From Carnegiea gigantea (taxonomy: Eukaryota > Streptophyta > Magnoliopsida > Caryophyllales > Cactaceae), in assembly GCA_029747015.1 (NCBI GenBank), contig JAKOGI010000002.1, positions 1,283,001 through 1,347,000 of the forward strand: a DNA stretch of 64,000 nt, in the 5' to 3' direction. Each line of letters starts with the position of its first letter. Positions within the stretch are counted from its first letter, which is position 1. Made by a program: the position numbers and the translations under genes. Shown piece by piece: positions 11,581-23,540 of the stretch. The notes under the pieces were generated by a model, which was not told the DNA's origin, did no database searches, and saw nothing but the letters and a program-made list of their open reading frames with translations.

Positions 11581-12590
11581 AATATTGCGTAGGCTCCTCA
11601 ATGTCACTATATTGATATTATTTCTCATTATTTATTGAAAATTGATTTGTCACAATATGATGCACAATATTGTGTATGAGTGTCTTCCATGCGTCTTCTA
11701 GTTATGTCATCTTTCCAGATTTATAATGGGAAAATAAAAAGGGGGAGACACGTAAGTTTCACAGTTGATATTGGTGAGAAACCCTCGCGAGTTGCCTCCG
11801 TTTGAGAGCTAGTGACAGTCGTTTTGCCTCCGTTTGATGTGTCATTTCTTATAATAAATGGATAGAAGTCTTTTCCCCTTCCCAACAGGGTCTAGATGGG
11901 CCCTAGGGAGACATTTCCTATTCAAGAATACTGTTGGAAATGCCAGGCACAGAAATCACTCTTAAACTGTGGCATCAGAAACTCATCATAAACGGTGGAA
12001 AGCTTTACTACGACTATAGGATGGTACCTTTTAGGGCGGTTTATCATAATCGTCAGGTACATTTTATGCAAGTTGACTAGAATTGATTTCTTTCATTTTT
12101 ACGAATAATTATGGCTTTAGAAGTAGAGTTATTTATATTTGGGTTTTTCAAAAATTAAAAAAAGGACCTATGCTGAGAGTCTGGATGGACCCTAGTGACA
12201 ATGAAGATAAACGCTCTCTCTTTTGGGAGGTTGAAAGTTGAAACGGTAGGTGAGAGCAAGTAAGGAGGCAGATAGAGTGAGAGTCCAAGTGTGAGTAAGA
12301 ATAAAAGAGAGTAATTATTATCCATCCTTTCAATCCATCAAAAGAGAGAGATGAAGTACGTCGATGGTATTATAAGACGGATAAATCAATCATCCACCTC
12401 TTATTCTTCATATGTTCACTAGAGTAGTGTTTTGATAGTAAAATTTAACTGTCGAATATTGAGTTTATATTGACACTTGTAACCTTGAGGAATTCAGTAA
12501 AAAACACCCTTATCACTTGTCTATTATATCAGCATTGCACAAAGTGCCAGTAAATATACAACTTACCTACCCAAAAAAATATACTACTAG
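11581..12590. repeat. Duplicated module 2, copy II, partial
   Basis: Matches the first half of module 2 (compare 6520-6960 and 14090-14850), including CTCGCGAGTTGCCTCCGTTTG and GGTGGAAAGCTTTACTACG. It stops near 12580 ('caacttacctacccaaaaaa') and joins module 1 of copy III. GTTGCCTCCGTTTGA-like phrases occur twice within 40 bases (11791 and 11823). No coding region. Confidence 0.65.
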
Positions 12591-13740
12591 TATTATGTAT
12601 CTTTAAGGACTTATTACATATCTTTGAGGACTTATTGATAGTTATCATATAAAGAAACCGCTAAAAGGTATAATTACCACTACTGATACAAGGAAAAAGA
12701 GCATAAAAGAGTAAAATAGGCAATAAGTAATTATTGATATGCAATTCTAGGTAATTAAATGCATTTGTCACATGAGTTCAATGAAGCCAACCAGATTCAT
12801 CAGAGCATATTATGGGTACTTTTATAGTTTCTTCCTTAAATTCTTCGAAATAATAGCTGGAGTCTCATCCCCTAAGATACAAACGTCAGCTGTCTGCTTG
12901 ACTCTAAGCTTTATCTAGTAATTTTCACAGGGTAGGGGAGTCCTGCCTGACAAACTTGTGTATCTTTTCTTTAGTATTGGAATTCTTTTTAGTCGAAGGC
13001 AAAATAGATTGACTACAACTAGTGGAATGAGCAGGCTCCTCAATGTCATTGGTAGAATATCAGTTCACAACACAAGCGCTGTAAGATTTTTTCTGAGGGT
13101 TCATTTTGCCAATATAAGTAAGATAACTAGTTGTAGGTCCTATAGATAAAGAAATCGTTCTGCTGGCCTCAGAGCAAGTTTCTTGATCACTTTCAGAATT
13201 AAACTTAACAAAATTATGTCGATCCACATTCTTAGGGGTATCTGCAGCCTCATTAGCTTGAATATTCTCCAAGCTATCAGGAAACCACTTCCTGTGAATT
13301 ATGACCAATATTAATTGCATCAAAGTCATTTCTTATGAGAGAAATGTTAACATCGAGCCTACATTTTGGAATCCACTTCCACTTTGACAGGTTATTTCTA
13401 ACAAAATGACCCTTGAGAGGCACTCGACTCTTGGGGGCTCTTTTTCAAAATTTGACCCAACTTACTTACACTCATGACCAAGTTAGCCCATATAAAAAGC
13501 TTCCAAGGGGTTGAAAGAATTGCCTTCTCACCCTCTTCGTTGGTTTTAAATCTGACAAACCGTTATTTGATGCCACTTTTTCTAGCACCTCATTTGGAGT
13601 ACAAGGATCAACTACGTTTCTGGAAGATGCAAATTCAGTTTGTAATTCCTCAGATATTGGAAGGCAAGTTCTCAATGGAAATCGAATGAAGGTGTTCATA
13701 CCTTGATAATCCTAAATGAGAACTCCCACGAGACACCTTA
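12591..13740 (-). pseudogene. Duplicated module 1, copy III: degraded gene fragment
   Basis: The best preserved of the three copies. On the minus strand a frame at 13472-13699 contains NNGLSDLKPTKRVRRQFF. A frame-shifted stretch near 13330-13450 contains PLKGHFVRNNLSKWKW, and the frame 13060-13329 contains IIHRKWFPDSLENIQANEAA. All three have counterparts in copy I, in the same order. The pieces look like successive parts of one lost protein. The family is unknown to me. Stops and frameshifts preclude a product. Confidence 0.55.
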
Positions 13741-13992
13741 TCATGGGAACTAGAGGTAGAAATTAGCACCGGAGGCAGAAAATTTCACGAAAATTTCTAC
13801 TAATGATTGAGGGAAAAAAAATGACTTATTGATAGTTTTACTCTAAGCATTGTAAATCGGCATGTTAGATGACCTCAAGCAAGAAAATTATATTGATATT
13901 ATTTCCCATTATATATTGAAAATTGATTTGTCATTTTTAAAAAAAAGTTGATGGTAGAAAAACTAACCTAAAGTATTAACTTTATTTGGAAA

Positions 13993-14053
<61 letters not shown>

Positions 14054-14089
14054 GGGAAAATAAAAAGTGGGGGAGACACGTTTCATAGT
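13741..14089. other. Spacer with AT microsatellite
   Basis: Links modules 1 and 2 in copy III. It contains (AT)n at about 13995-14050 followed by AATGGGAAAATAAAAAG, which is also found at 11728 in copy II, where the microsatellite is missing. Confidence 0.6.
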
Positions 14090-15843
14090 TGTCAGTTGAT
14101 ATCGGTGAGAAACCCTCGCGAGTCGCCTCCGTTTGAGACAGACAGTCGCTTTGCCTCCGTTTGATGTGTCATTTCTTATAATAAATGGACAAAAGTCTTT
14201 TCCCCTTTCCCAGTAGATGAACCCTAGGGATACATTTCTTTTTCAAGAATACTGTTGGGAAAGCTTTCCTACAACTACAGGATGGTACCTTTTAGGGTGG
14301 TGTATCATAATTATCAGGTACTTTTATGCAAGTTGACTAGAATTAATTTCTTTAATTTTTACGATTATGGCTTTAAAAGTACAGTTATTTATATTTAAAT
14401 TTTTGAAAAATTAAAAAAAGTACCTACGCTGAAAGTCTAGATGAATCCTAGTGATAATAAAGAATTGAAGATAAACGCTCTCTCTTTTGGAAGGTTGAAA
14501 GTTGAAACAGTAGGTGAGAACAAGTAAAGAGGCTGATAGAGGGAGAGTCCAGGTGTGAGCAAGGATGAAAAAGAGTAATTATTACCCATCCTTTCAATCC
14601 GTCAAAAAAGAAAGATAAAGTATGCCGACAGCATTATAAGATGGATAAATCAGTCATTCACTTTTTATTCTTCATATGTTCACTAGAGTAATACTTTGAT
14701 AGTAAAATTTAACCCTCAAATATTGAGTTTATATTGACACTTAAAACCTTGAGGAATTCAGTGCAAAATACCCTTATCACTTGTCTATTATTTCAGCATT
14801 GCCCAAAGCGTCGGTAGGTATACAACTTACCTACCCAAAAAATATACTATTGAAATTACGAAAATGTATACCTTGGCGGCGTATGATAAATTGGTCCATC
14901 ACTTCACCGTGTATTACACTGGAACTTCAACAACTTAATTTTTAACTTAGCGATATAAATTGGACCAAATTTTCAAGTGGAAATAAGTATGGTTTAGTTT
15001 AGTAAAAATAAGTTTAGCTTAGAAAAATTATGTTGAATTTAGTTGTGTCCAAAACAAAATTTAGTATACACCTAATTAAGATGATTATACCTTTAATAAT
15101 TTGTATACACCTAATTAAGATGATCATACCTTTGATAATTTTCTACAACCTTTGAAGTTCGAACTATAAGTTAAGCTTGCCAAATACCAAGCATTTAAAA
15201 TTAAAATTATTATTCATTAACTGTTAATAACAAGATAATTCACATCAAATTTTCTTTTTATCATATATTTTTGATGAAACCAACTGACCTAATCGCATAA
15301 GCAAAATTCCGTTTGATAATTTGATCAATCAAATTGAACAAATTTCTTTTTTCAATGGAAAAGTAAGAAATTAATCATTCTGAAAAAGAACTAAGTTTCT
15401 ACTTGTTTCAAGGTTTTCTAACTTCACGCGTGGGAATTATGAAATTATACATCCAATATCTTATGTTTAGTTGGAGTGCTTCTTTCACTATACTTATAAT
15501 ATGGATATAATGACGAATCCACAAAGTTTGAATTCTAGTAAACCATTGTCATTTCTTAGGTTTATATGTAAACTCACACCGACCTTCAATTATCACTTCT
15601 TATTTTTGTTGAATCCATTCTTAGATTGAATCAAATAAGTGGAATTCAAAATTAAAAAAACACGTCCCTTAATTTTGTTCCGTTAAAATTCTGCCAAGTG
15701 ATTCTTCAATTGTTTAAGTTCCTAACCTAAGCAAGTGTAACCCTTTAAAAAATATAAAAATAAAAGCTGCTTTTTTTCGTTAAGTCTATTTGCCCTAACC
15801 TCTTCATGTTCTGTCGGTTTGTTTCTGTGGGCCATCGATGCAT
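14090..15843. repeat. Duplicated module 2, copy III
   Basis: Long match to 6505-8023 with small indels. It ends at the equivalent point (GGGCCATCGATGCAT near 15830). No coding region is seen. Together with module 1 it shows that the duplicated unit reached at least from about 12591 to 15843. Confidence 0.7.
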
Positions 15844-16590
15844 TTGTTGATCGGAATAGAGGAAAATGAGGGGAGAGAGAGAGCATATTAATAATAAATT
15901 GTTAGACAAGAAGTAACTTATTAACAATAATGAGTAGAACAGTGAATTATCAACGTCAGCGATGGTTTGCCACTCTGCCTTGGGCCCCCATATAGTATAT
16001 TTTTTCAACAAGGGTAAAGTAGTAATTGAAATATGGTAAGCACATCGTCTCCAAAACCAAAAAAAAAATGTTTAGTTGTATTATCAATTAGAATTAGCAC
16101 AAGATAAGAGAAAAACATATATTTAAGGTGAATAAGGTTCTAATAGGATGTCTAAATTTTTATAGTTAATTTGCTACCATAGCTCATGTATGTCAACATA
16201 TGTACACAATATCTATGCCTATTTTTATATCTTATGACCTCTATTAATAATAGTTTTTTTTTTTTTCCCAGAATGTTAATAATATCAATTTTATACTAGT
16301 GGATAATAATAATCTCATGTTTTAATGTTGGTACCAACTTTACCACCTTTGAACCTCTGCAGTAATTTTATACCGAAACAACATACAACAACAACAACAA
16401 CTTTTAATGTGCGTATCGCTTTCGCGGGATTTGAGGAGATCTAGATGTAGGGAACCTTACTTCTACCGATATAACTGTCCATAAAATTTCATACTGGCAC
16501 TTAATTTTATAATGGTTGATTAAAAGGTGAGTTGATTTGGCTAGTGAAATTCTAAAATAGAATTTTTCAAATTTTATTATGTAACAGTAA
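15844..16590. other. Intergenic DNA upstream of the Tat element
   Basis: No gene is supported. A stretch near 16405-16475, read in reverse, has GTAAGGTTCCCTACATC followed by a CCTCAAATCCCGCG-like phrase. This resembles the body of angiosperm Au-type SINEs, but no Pol III boxes are convincing, so I do not call one. Confidence 0.35.
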
Positions 16591-16595
16591 GTAAT

Positions 16596-17268
16596 TGTAG
16601 GCACTAAAAATTTATTCATGCCATACCAAAATTAAATTAAATTAGTTAATTGTGCCAATCCTTTTAATTAATTTAATTAAACCCAAAAGACTTACAAGTC
16701 AAATCTAAAATGAAGCCCAAGTGGCTAGCAAGGCCGGACTCAGCCAAAATTCGAGTCAAAGTCCAAACCTAGGCTCAAGACGACTACCAAGTTAAGTCAC
16801 AATCTAAAATCCGATCGAAGTCATGGCGTGATTAAAGTCAAAAGTCAAAGTCAAAATCAAAGGTCAAGTCAAAGACCTACATCGGCTCACAAGTCAAACG
16901 TCAAAATCGACTCTCAAGTCAACATCTAGTCAAAGTTCGAGGCGACTTCTAAGTCAACGCTCGGCCCAACCTCTGAAGACTCTCAAGTCAAAGTTAAAGT
17001 CAAAACAAGTGAAAGTCAAAGCAATCTAGGGAAAAGCATGATTAAAAGGCTCAAAACCTAGGTTAAAGCCCAAGACCCAAGTCAAGACCCAACTTGACTT
17101 TCAAAGGGGAGGCTTTCCTATAAATAGCCCCCTACCCCTTTTTATTGGAAGGTTGGAAAATCCATCCTTAAAAGAGAAAGAATCAGAGGATTGTACTCGT
17201 AGAGATTGTACCCAATTTAAATCAATTGAATTCTATAAAAAATTCAATCTTTGTAATTTATGATTAAA
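16596..17268 (+). repeat. 5' LTR of Tat element
   Basis: 673 bp, direct-repeat partner of 43421-44096. The body is rich in AAGTCAAAG phrases. In the first 103 bases I count about six differences from the 3' LTR, so insertion is not recent. Confidence 0.93.
17119..17126 (+). promoter_or_regulatory. TATA box of Tat 5' LTR
   Basis: TATAAATA lies in the context TTCCTATAAATAGCCCC, conserved in the 3' LTR at 43945-43952. It is about 150 bases from the LTR end, a normal place for the U3 promoter. Confidence 0.75.
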
Positions 17269-17272
17269 AATT

Positions 17273-17290
17273 TTGCACGCTCGGTGGGAT
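17273..17290 (+). promoter_or_regulatory. Tat primer-binding site region
   Basis: TTGCACGCTCGGTGGGAT follows the 5' LTR within a few bases. Its form matches primer sites of this element type (TTGGCACGCCCGGTGGGA). I did not assign the tRNA with confidence. Confidence 0.55.
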
Positions 17291-17363
17291 ATCTCTACCT
17301 CTCATCTCTTTATCTTAAAAATCAAGACTCTCGAGTCACAAGCACATCATCTTCGACAGAGAT

Positions 17364-19033
17364 ATGGCTACAAAGAATGTCGCCGCGCAACCTTCGAAGA
17401 AGAAGAACATGGGATCTTTCTTTCTTAAATCCTGTCAAGCGAGCGTCATTTCTAGCAAGCGCGCTCATATAATGAAGACCAGGAGCATGGCAAAAGCTGC
17501 TCCGTCGACCGCTGCTAGGCAGACTGTGTCGCCCACCTTCAAATTCCAAGACTCAAAAACGCAACACAAGGCGTCGTCCTGGATGGATGAAATTCAAAAA
17601 CTTAGCCTTCAATCTCCAGTCTGCAAGGTTTAAGACTACTATAGTAGTGACTCCTCTGCGTCCTTGCCAAAGGGAGCGCGCATGTCAGAAATTGAAGCCG
17701 AATCTTCCGACACTGTCATCATGTCAGTCATGATGACAGGAGCTACTAACCTTGAGGAGCAGCTGACAATTATGATGACAACCTTGGATAGACTCTCTAA
17801 AGAGAGTGCAGAGAAGGACGCCCAAATTAAGCGCCAGAATGACCAAATTGTTGAATTGACAAAGAGGTTCGAAAAGAAGTTTTCTGAAGCCTCTAACAAG
17901 GGTTCGGGTGCTGAAGACTCTGACAAAGAGTCACATCACAGCTCATCTGACAATGACTGCAAAGCTAAGAAGGACTGCTCCTTAGGCTCAATGTTGGCTG
18001 AGCAAACTCAGAGCTTGATAGCGAACGCAGTCAAGGCTCAACTAGGAGGAGGGTCTCACAAGACCCACTTGTACACAAAGTCCTATACAAAGAAGATTAA
18101 CGCGCTGCGCATGCCCCATGGCTATTAGCCTCCCAAGTTCAACCAGTTCGATAGCAAGGGCAACCCCAAACAGCATGTCGCACACTTCATTGAGACGTGC
18201 AGCAATGCTGGTACAGAGGGAGATCGACTAGTGAAACAGTTTATTCGTACTCTAAAAGGGATTGCGTTCGACTGGTACACAGATTTGAAGCCAGAGTCCA
18301 TTGATAGTTGGCAACAAATGGAGCAGGAATTTCTAAATTGGTTCTACAGCACTCAGCGCGTTGTTGGCATGACAGAGCTAACAAACACCAAACAATGGAA
18401 GGACGAGCCGGTGCTTGATTATTTCAATCGCTGGAGATCCCTTAGTCTCGAGTGCAAAGACCGTCTGACATAGGCTTCAGCTGTTGAAATGTGTGCGCAG
18501 GGCATGGAGTGGGATTTACTGTATGTCTTGCAAATGAGTAAGCCAAGGACTTTTCAGGAACTAGCGACGCAGGCTCATGATATGGAGATGACAATTACAA
18601 CTCACCGTGGCAAGTCTTCTTCTTTACCTGACTCTATAAAGGACAAAGGCGAATTCAAAAAAAATCCCAAGTCCTCAAAGCCTTCAAACAAAGAATCCAT
18701 GGCTACTTTAACTGGGAATCGGTTCGAATCTCTGGAAAGCCCAAGTATGAAAATAAAAAAAGTGAATTCCCCAAGGATGCTGGGAAGAAGCGTCCGACAT
18801 TGAAGGAATTGCAGGAGAAGAAATACCCCTTTCCTGACTCAGACTTGTCAGGAATGCTTGACGATCTCCTACAAAATGGAGTTATCGAGCTCCCAAATCC
18901 AAAACGCCAAGAAGAAGCCGGAAGAGTTATCGACCCAAAATATTGTCGGTATCATAGGGTGGTGAGTCACCCTCTTGAGAAGTGCATAACACTTAAGGAG
19001 CGCATTATACAACTTGCCAGGGATGGGAAGTAA
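17364..19033 (+). pseudogene. Tat gag (capsid/nucleocapsid), broken
   Basis: The leader begins with an ATG at 17364. The main gag frame runs from about 17664, with a charged coiled-coil-like stretch (EKDAQIKRQNDQIVELTKRF). Then comes the retrotransposon gag core around 18130-18640: QHVAHFIETC, IAFDWYTDLKPESIDSW, EFLNWFYSTQ, ELTNTKQWKDEPVLDYFNRW. In-frame stops fall at 18126-18128 and 18471-18473, and a frameshift lies in an A-rich run near 18750-18765. Downstream is a zinc-knuckle-like C-x2-H-x5-H-x4-C (CRYHRVVSHPLEKC), typical of Tat gag ends. It would have built the virus-like particle and cannot do so now. Confidence 0.85.
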
Positions 19034-19670
19034 TATTAGATTTGGATGACACTGCTGAGATAAATCATATCTCCACTCAGTTGGAGTGTTCTTCATCGCC
19101 CTGGAAGCCCAAGCATACTCAACCTCATAGTAGAGTAAATACTAAATTGATTTCTTCCATGGGAGGGAAATTAGTTGCAATTCAATTTGGAAGTTTGGAG
19201 CCTGTGGTGGTTCTAATTGAATCTAAAGGACCCTTGACTGAGACTATCCTTTTATGGATGTCTCCAATAAAGCTAATATAGAAGAAGAGGGATGAACCCT
19301 TGTCACTCGCCGGAGACCAAGGAAGCAAAGCCAAGCACAATCGCCACCTCTCTGCCGCAAGAAGAGACAAGGAAGAAAGAAGAGCCCTTGCCACCCAAGG
19401 GGAAAGGAGCAGTCTAAGAGCGTCAAAGGGCATGAAATCCTGCCTATCGATCTCCTTGAACAAAAGCCACTTGTTCCTGTCACATTCGAAGAGTTTTTCC
19501 CAATAGGCTTCTTTGAGAAAGTTACAGTCAACATGACTTCATATTCTGAACTTGAAGAAGAGGAAGACGAAGGAAGTGACGGACAAGACGAGTCTGTTCA
19601 AGTAGCTGATAAGATCTTAACTGTATTAGAAGCTTTGCCACCTCGCATGGGTTAGGGGCAAATCTTTTGT
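19034..19670 (+). pseudogene. Tat gag-protease connector, broken
   Basis: Pieces of a hydrophilic linker in more than one frame: an IQFGSLEPVVV phrase (about 19180), a basic RRDKEER-type stretch, then an acidic ELEEEEDEGSDGQDE phrase (about 19550). A stop lies at 19653-19655. It joins the gag zinc finger to the protease in related elements and has no known catalytic role. Confidence 0.55.
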
Positions 19671-20630
19671 TTGCCTGACAAGATGCGCCAACATGTTGTT
19701 GCTGCCTTACAACACCCAGAACTCTACGCTGATAAAATCAAAGATGTTGGTGCATCAACAAAAGGCCTTGTTCAGTGTGTCTCCTACAATACTACAGTCA
19801 CTTTGACTGACGATGATTTACTGTTGGAATCCAAGCCCCATAATCGTCCTTTGTTTGTGACTGGTTATATTAGGGAGCAAAAAGTCAGGCGCATTCTCGT
19901 GGAGGGAGGGTCAGCCGTCAACATCATGCCCAAGTTTACAATGAACGACTTAGGTATCACGGTGTAAGAATTGTCTAAGAGCCGAACGGTGATTCAAGGC
20001 TTTAACCTTGAAGGCCAGTGTGCAATCGGCATGATTCGCATTAAACTAATAATTAGAGATTTGACGACGTCTTCCATCTTCCATGTAATCGATGCCAAGA
20101 CTTCCTACAAGTTATTACTTGGGCGACCATGGCTTCATGAGCATGGGATAGTGGCCTCCACTTTACACCAATGCCTCAAGTATTACCATGATGGAGAGAA
20201 GAAAATAAATGGGGATGTCAAGCTATTCACTAAGGCTGAATCTCATTTTGCAAATGCAAGGTTCTTTGAAGAAGGTGCTACACCTAAAGAAACCATGCTG
20301 TCAACTATTTCTTCCGCAGGTAAAGGTATTAAAAAAAAGGCCCCTCGAACAACCAAAGATGATGCTCCTAAACAGCAACCCAAGAAGGAAGCTAGCGAGC
20401 AATGTAGCGCCACTCCTCATGTTAACCAGGTCACTAAACAAGATGCAGCTTCAACGGGATCAATACCGCCAATTTTGAGGTACATACCTAGGCCCCGTCG
20501 CAAGGAGGGCGAACCACCCTTTGGCGAGTCCACGGGCCGTAGTAATGAGTCCAAAGCTACTAAGGGTGATGCAGATAGCATAACTTCTCTAAAAGGGAGT
20601 GTAACAGTTCCAACCCTTAAGATGTGGTAG
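19671..20630 (+). pseudogene. Tat aspartic protease
   Basis: Contains VRRILVEGGSAVNIMP, the pepsin-like flap region where the family has DGGSAVNIMP. The catalytic Asp is Glu here. LLLGRPWLHEHGIVASTLHQCLKY follows, the second conserved block. A stop splits the domain at 19965-19967 and another ends the frame at 20628-20630. The intact enzyme cuts the gag-pol polyprotein; the changed active site and stops make this copy inactive. Confidence 0.85.
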
Positions 20631-20636
20631 GCTAAG

Positions 20637-22641
20637 GTGAGTCGACCCCCCATTCCGGGGTTTGTTGTCTCTTCTGAAGACAGCGATGATTTGCCAAGCG
20701 TGCGGACTAACGAAGGATTTGATCCTAACGCCTATAAACTCATGGAAAAGGCTGGCTATGACTTTCAAAACCCAGCTACCTTAGGAAAGATAGTCGAGGT
20801 CAAGCCTCATGGACTTAATGAAACTCAGAAAAAGATCCAAGAGTAGGGAGGCTCAGTAGGCGTCTCAAGAGTTGGACTGAGTTTCACGCCACCGCAGCCT
20901 GTCAGAATTTCGGGGAGACAAAAGGACAAGAAGGTGACAACTCAACACATCTCAACTGAAGAGGTGAATGAAAGTGAAGAGGAAAGTGCTTCACCTAAAC
21001 TAAAACCCTCTGTATTTGATAGGCTGCAATCACCCGCTCCGAGAAAATGTCCATCGGTGTTCACCCGAATAGGGAAAGAGAAAGGCCACAATGTTTCTGT
21101 TTTTAACAGAATCAAAGACGTTCCCCAGCCAACGTGTTCACTATTTGCCAGGACAAAAACTGGTGAAGATTCTTCAAGCTCACGGTTTCAGCAAGAGAAA
21201 AGTTCTGTGTTTAGCCACTTGAGAGTGATAAATGAAGTTCAGAGCTCTATCTCCTCTCGTGTGAAGCGTTTCTCCAGCTTTGATGTGAAGACAGATGGTT
21301 CCTTAAGAGTAAAGAGGCGTACTATGATTTTTACAGGTCAACAAAACAACTCTAACTCTAGTAATGAAGTGGAGGAAGGAGAAGTTATTCTTTCCAATCA
21401 TATCACAGCCCATGAATGTGATGATTTAGACTCAGAGATAGAGTTGGCCGAAACTCCTGAGACCTTCGAAGATGGGGGGCAAGCTACAGTTGATGAGTTA
21501 AAAGAGTTAAATCTTGGAACCAATGAAGAACCTCGTCCTATTTACGTAAGCTCATCTCTTACACCCGAAGAGGAAAAACAGTACTTGGAACTCTTGTCCG
21601 AGTACAAGGACGTATTTGCCTGGAGCTATAAAGAAATGCCCGGGTTGGATCCAAAGGTCGCAGTTCATTGCCTATCCGTCAAAAAGGGTATTTCGCCTAA
21701 GAAGCAACCCCAGCGACTTTTTCGCCCAGAGTTGGTACCGAAAATTGAAAAAGAGGTCAACAAACTCATAGAAGCAGGATTTATTTGTGAGGTCAAATAC
21801 CCAACGTGGATAGCAAACATCGTGCTTGTCAGGAAAAAAAACGGGCAACTTTGTATTTGTGTTGACTTTAGAGATCTCAACGACGCTTGTCCAAAAGATG
21901 ATTTCCCGTTGCCTGTCACGGAACTCATGATCGACTCAACTTACAGGCCATGAAGCATTGTCATTCATGGATTGTATCGTATGATACAATCATATTCTGA
22001 TGGCGCCAGAGGATCAAGAGGTCACAGCTTTCCACACACCTAAAGGCATTTTTTGCTATAAGGTGATGCCCTTTGGACTTAAGAATGCAGGAGTGACTTA
22101 CCAAAGGGCGATGCAAGTAATTTTCGACGATATGCTTCACAAAAAAGTTGAGTGTTACGTCGATGATTTGGTGGTCAAGTCCAAGAAGAGGGTAGACCAC
22201 TTGCAAGATCTTTGTCTAATCTTTGAGCAGCTAAGGAAGTGCCAATTGAAGATGAACCCACTCAAGTGCGCGTTCGGTGTCACCTCCAAAAAATTCTTGG
22301 GCTTCGTCGTTCACCATCAGAGAATTGAGATCGACCAATCGAAAATCAGGGCAATTCAAGAAATGCCTGAGCCAAAGAACCTCAGAGAACTTCGCGGACT
22401 CCAGGGTCGCTTGGCATATATCCGAAGATTCATCTCAAATCTTGTAGGACATTGCCACCACTTCAGCCACCTTATGAAAAAAGGAGCACCGTTTGAATGG
22501 GACGACTCATGTCGAGCAGCTTTCAAGAAAATAAAGGAGTATTTGTCCCATCCTCTGGTGTTGGGGGCACCCATCCCTGGCAAACCTCTTCGACTATACA
22601 TTGCAGCTCATGAACAATCCTTAGGGGCATTATGTGTATAG
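20637..22641 (+). pseudogene. Tat linker and reverse transcriptase
   Basis: A linker with repeated SVFxRI/SVFDRL phrases (about 21000-21290) leads into the RT. Its fingers region starts VFAWSYKEMPGLDPKVAVH near 21610, followed by WIANIVLVRKKNGQLCICVDFRDLNDACPKD. A 1-base indel near 21940 and a stop near 21980 break the frame. After this come MPFGLKNAGVTYQRAM and the catalytic YVDDLVVKSKKR (about 22156-22190). Stops at 20844-20846 and 22639-22641. RT copies the element RNA into DNA; the YVDD box is intact but the frame is not. Confidence 0.88.
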
Positions 22642-23540
22642 GAAAACGAGGAAGGGAAAGAAGTCGCACTGTACTACTTTAGTCGTACATTGATTGCGCT
22701 GAATTAAAGTACTCTTCCATTGAAAAGATGTGCTTGTCGCTCATCTTTGCCGTCTAGAAACTTAAGCATTACATGCAGGCTTATACAGTACAAGTGATCT
22801 CCAAAGCTGATCCTATCAAGTACATCTTATCTAGGCCAATCTTAAATGAGCGACTGGCAAAATGGGCGATCATCTTAAAACAGTACGACCTTGTCTATGT
22901 ACCTCAAAAAGCGGTTAAGGGACAAGCGTTGGCAAATTTCTTAGCAGATCATCCCATTCCCGATGATTGGGAGCTAAATGATGATTTGGCAGGAGAAGAC
23001 GTGTTCTACATCGATATCCTCCCTCCCTGGGAAATGTATTTCAATGGTGTGGCTAGGCGTGATGGCGCTAGTGTAGGAGTGGTCTTTGTTTCCCCTGAAA
23101 AGCACGTTCTCCCTTATTCATTTGTGCTTACTCAGTTATGCTCTAACAATGTGGCGGAATACCAAGCACTTAGCTTAGGTCTTGAAATGGCCATTGAGAT
23201 GGAGATCACCGACCTCAACGTATATGGTGACTCATAGTTGACCATCAATCAACTACTTGACCAATACGAGGTTAAGAAAGAGGACCTTGTCTCGTATCAC
23301 AGGCAGGCATTACGCCTGCTAGATAAGTTGGAAATGGTCAAGTTAGAGCATGTGCCAAGGAATGTTAACAAGATGGCTGACACACTAGCAAGCCTCACAG
23401 CCACTTTGGCACTGGGGGCAGAAGAAGGAATGACAATTCCAGTATGTGGCTGCTGGGTTGTTCCGCCTGATGCTAAAGACTCAGAGGAAGACGTCAACAT
23501 GATCTGTGTCCTTGAAATAGATACAGAAGACTGGCGCTAA
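22642..23540 (+). pseudogene. Tat dual RNase H region
   Basis: The first RNase H continues the RT: LYIAAHEQSLGALCV before the stop, ALYYFSRTLI after it, and later LAKWAIILKQYDLVYVPQKAVKGQALANFLADHP. A second, archaeal-type RNase H follows: WEMYFNGVARRDGASVGVVFVSP, NNVAEYQALSLGLEMA, VYGDS (to 23237), then DTLASLTATLA. In that domain the family has YFDG; here it is YFNG, so one catalytic Asp is lost. A stop lies at 23235-23237. Two RNase H domains before integrase is the hallmark that places this element in the Tat clade. Confidence 0.82.

Noticed and set aside
15745..16011. 88-codon minus-strand frame
   Set aside because: It starts next to the module 2 edge, is hydrophobic and Ser/Leu-rich by composition, and has no recognisable domain or counterpart in the other module copies.
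16405..16475. Au-type SINE in reverse orientation
   Set aside because: Only a short phrase resembles the SINE body; no box A/box B pair and no tail.
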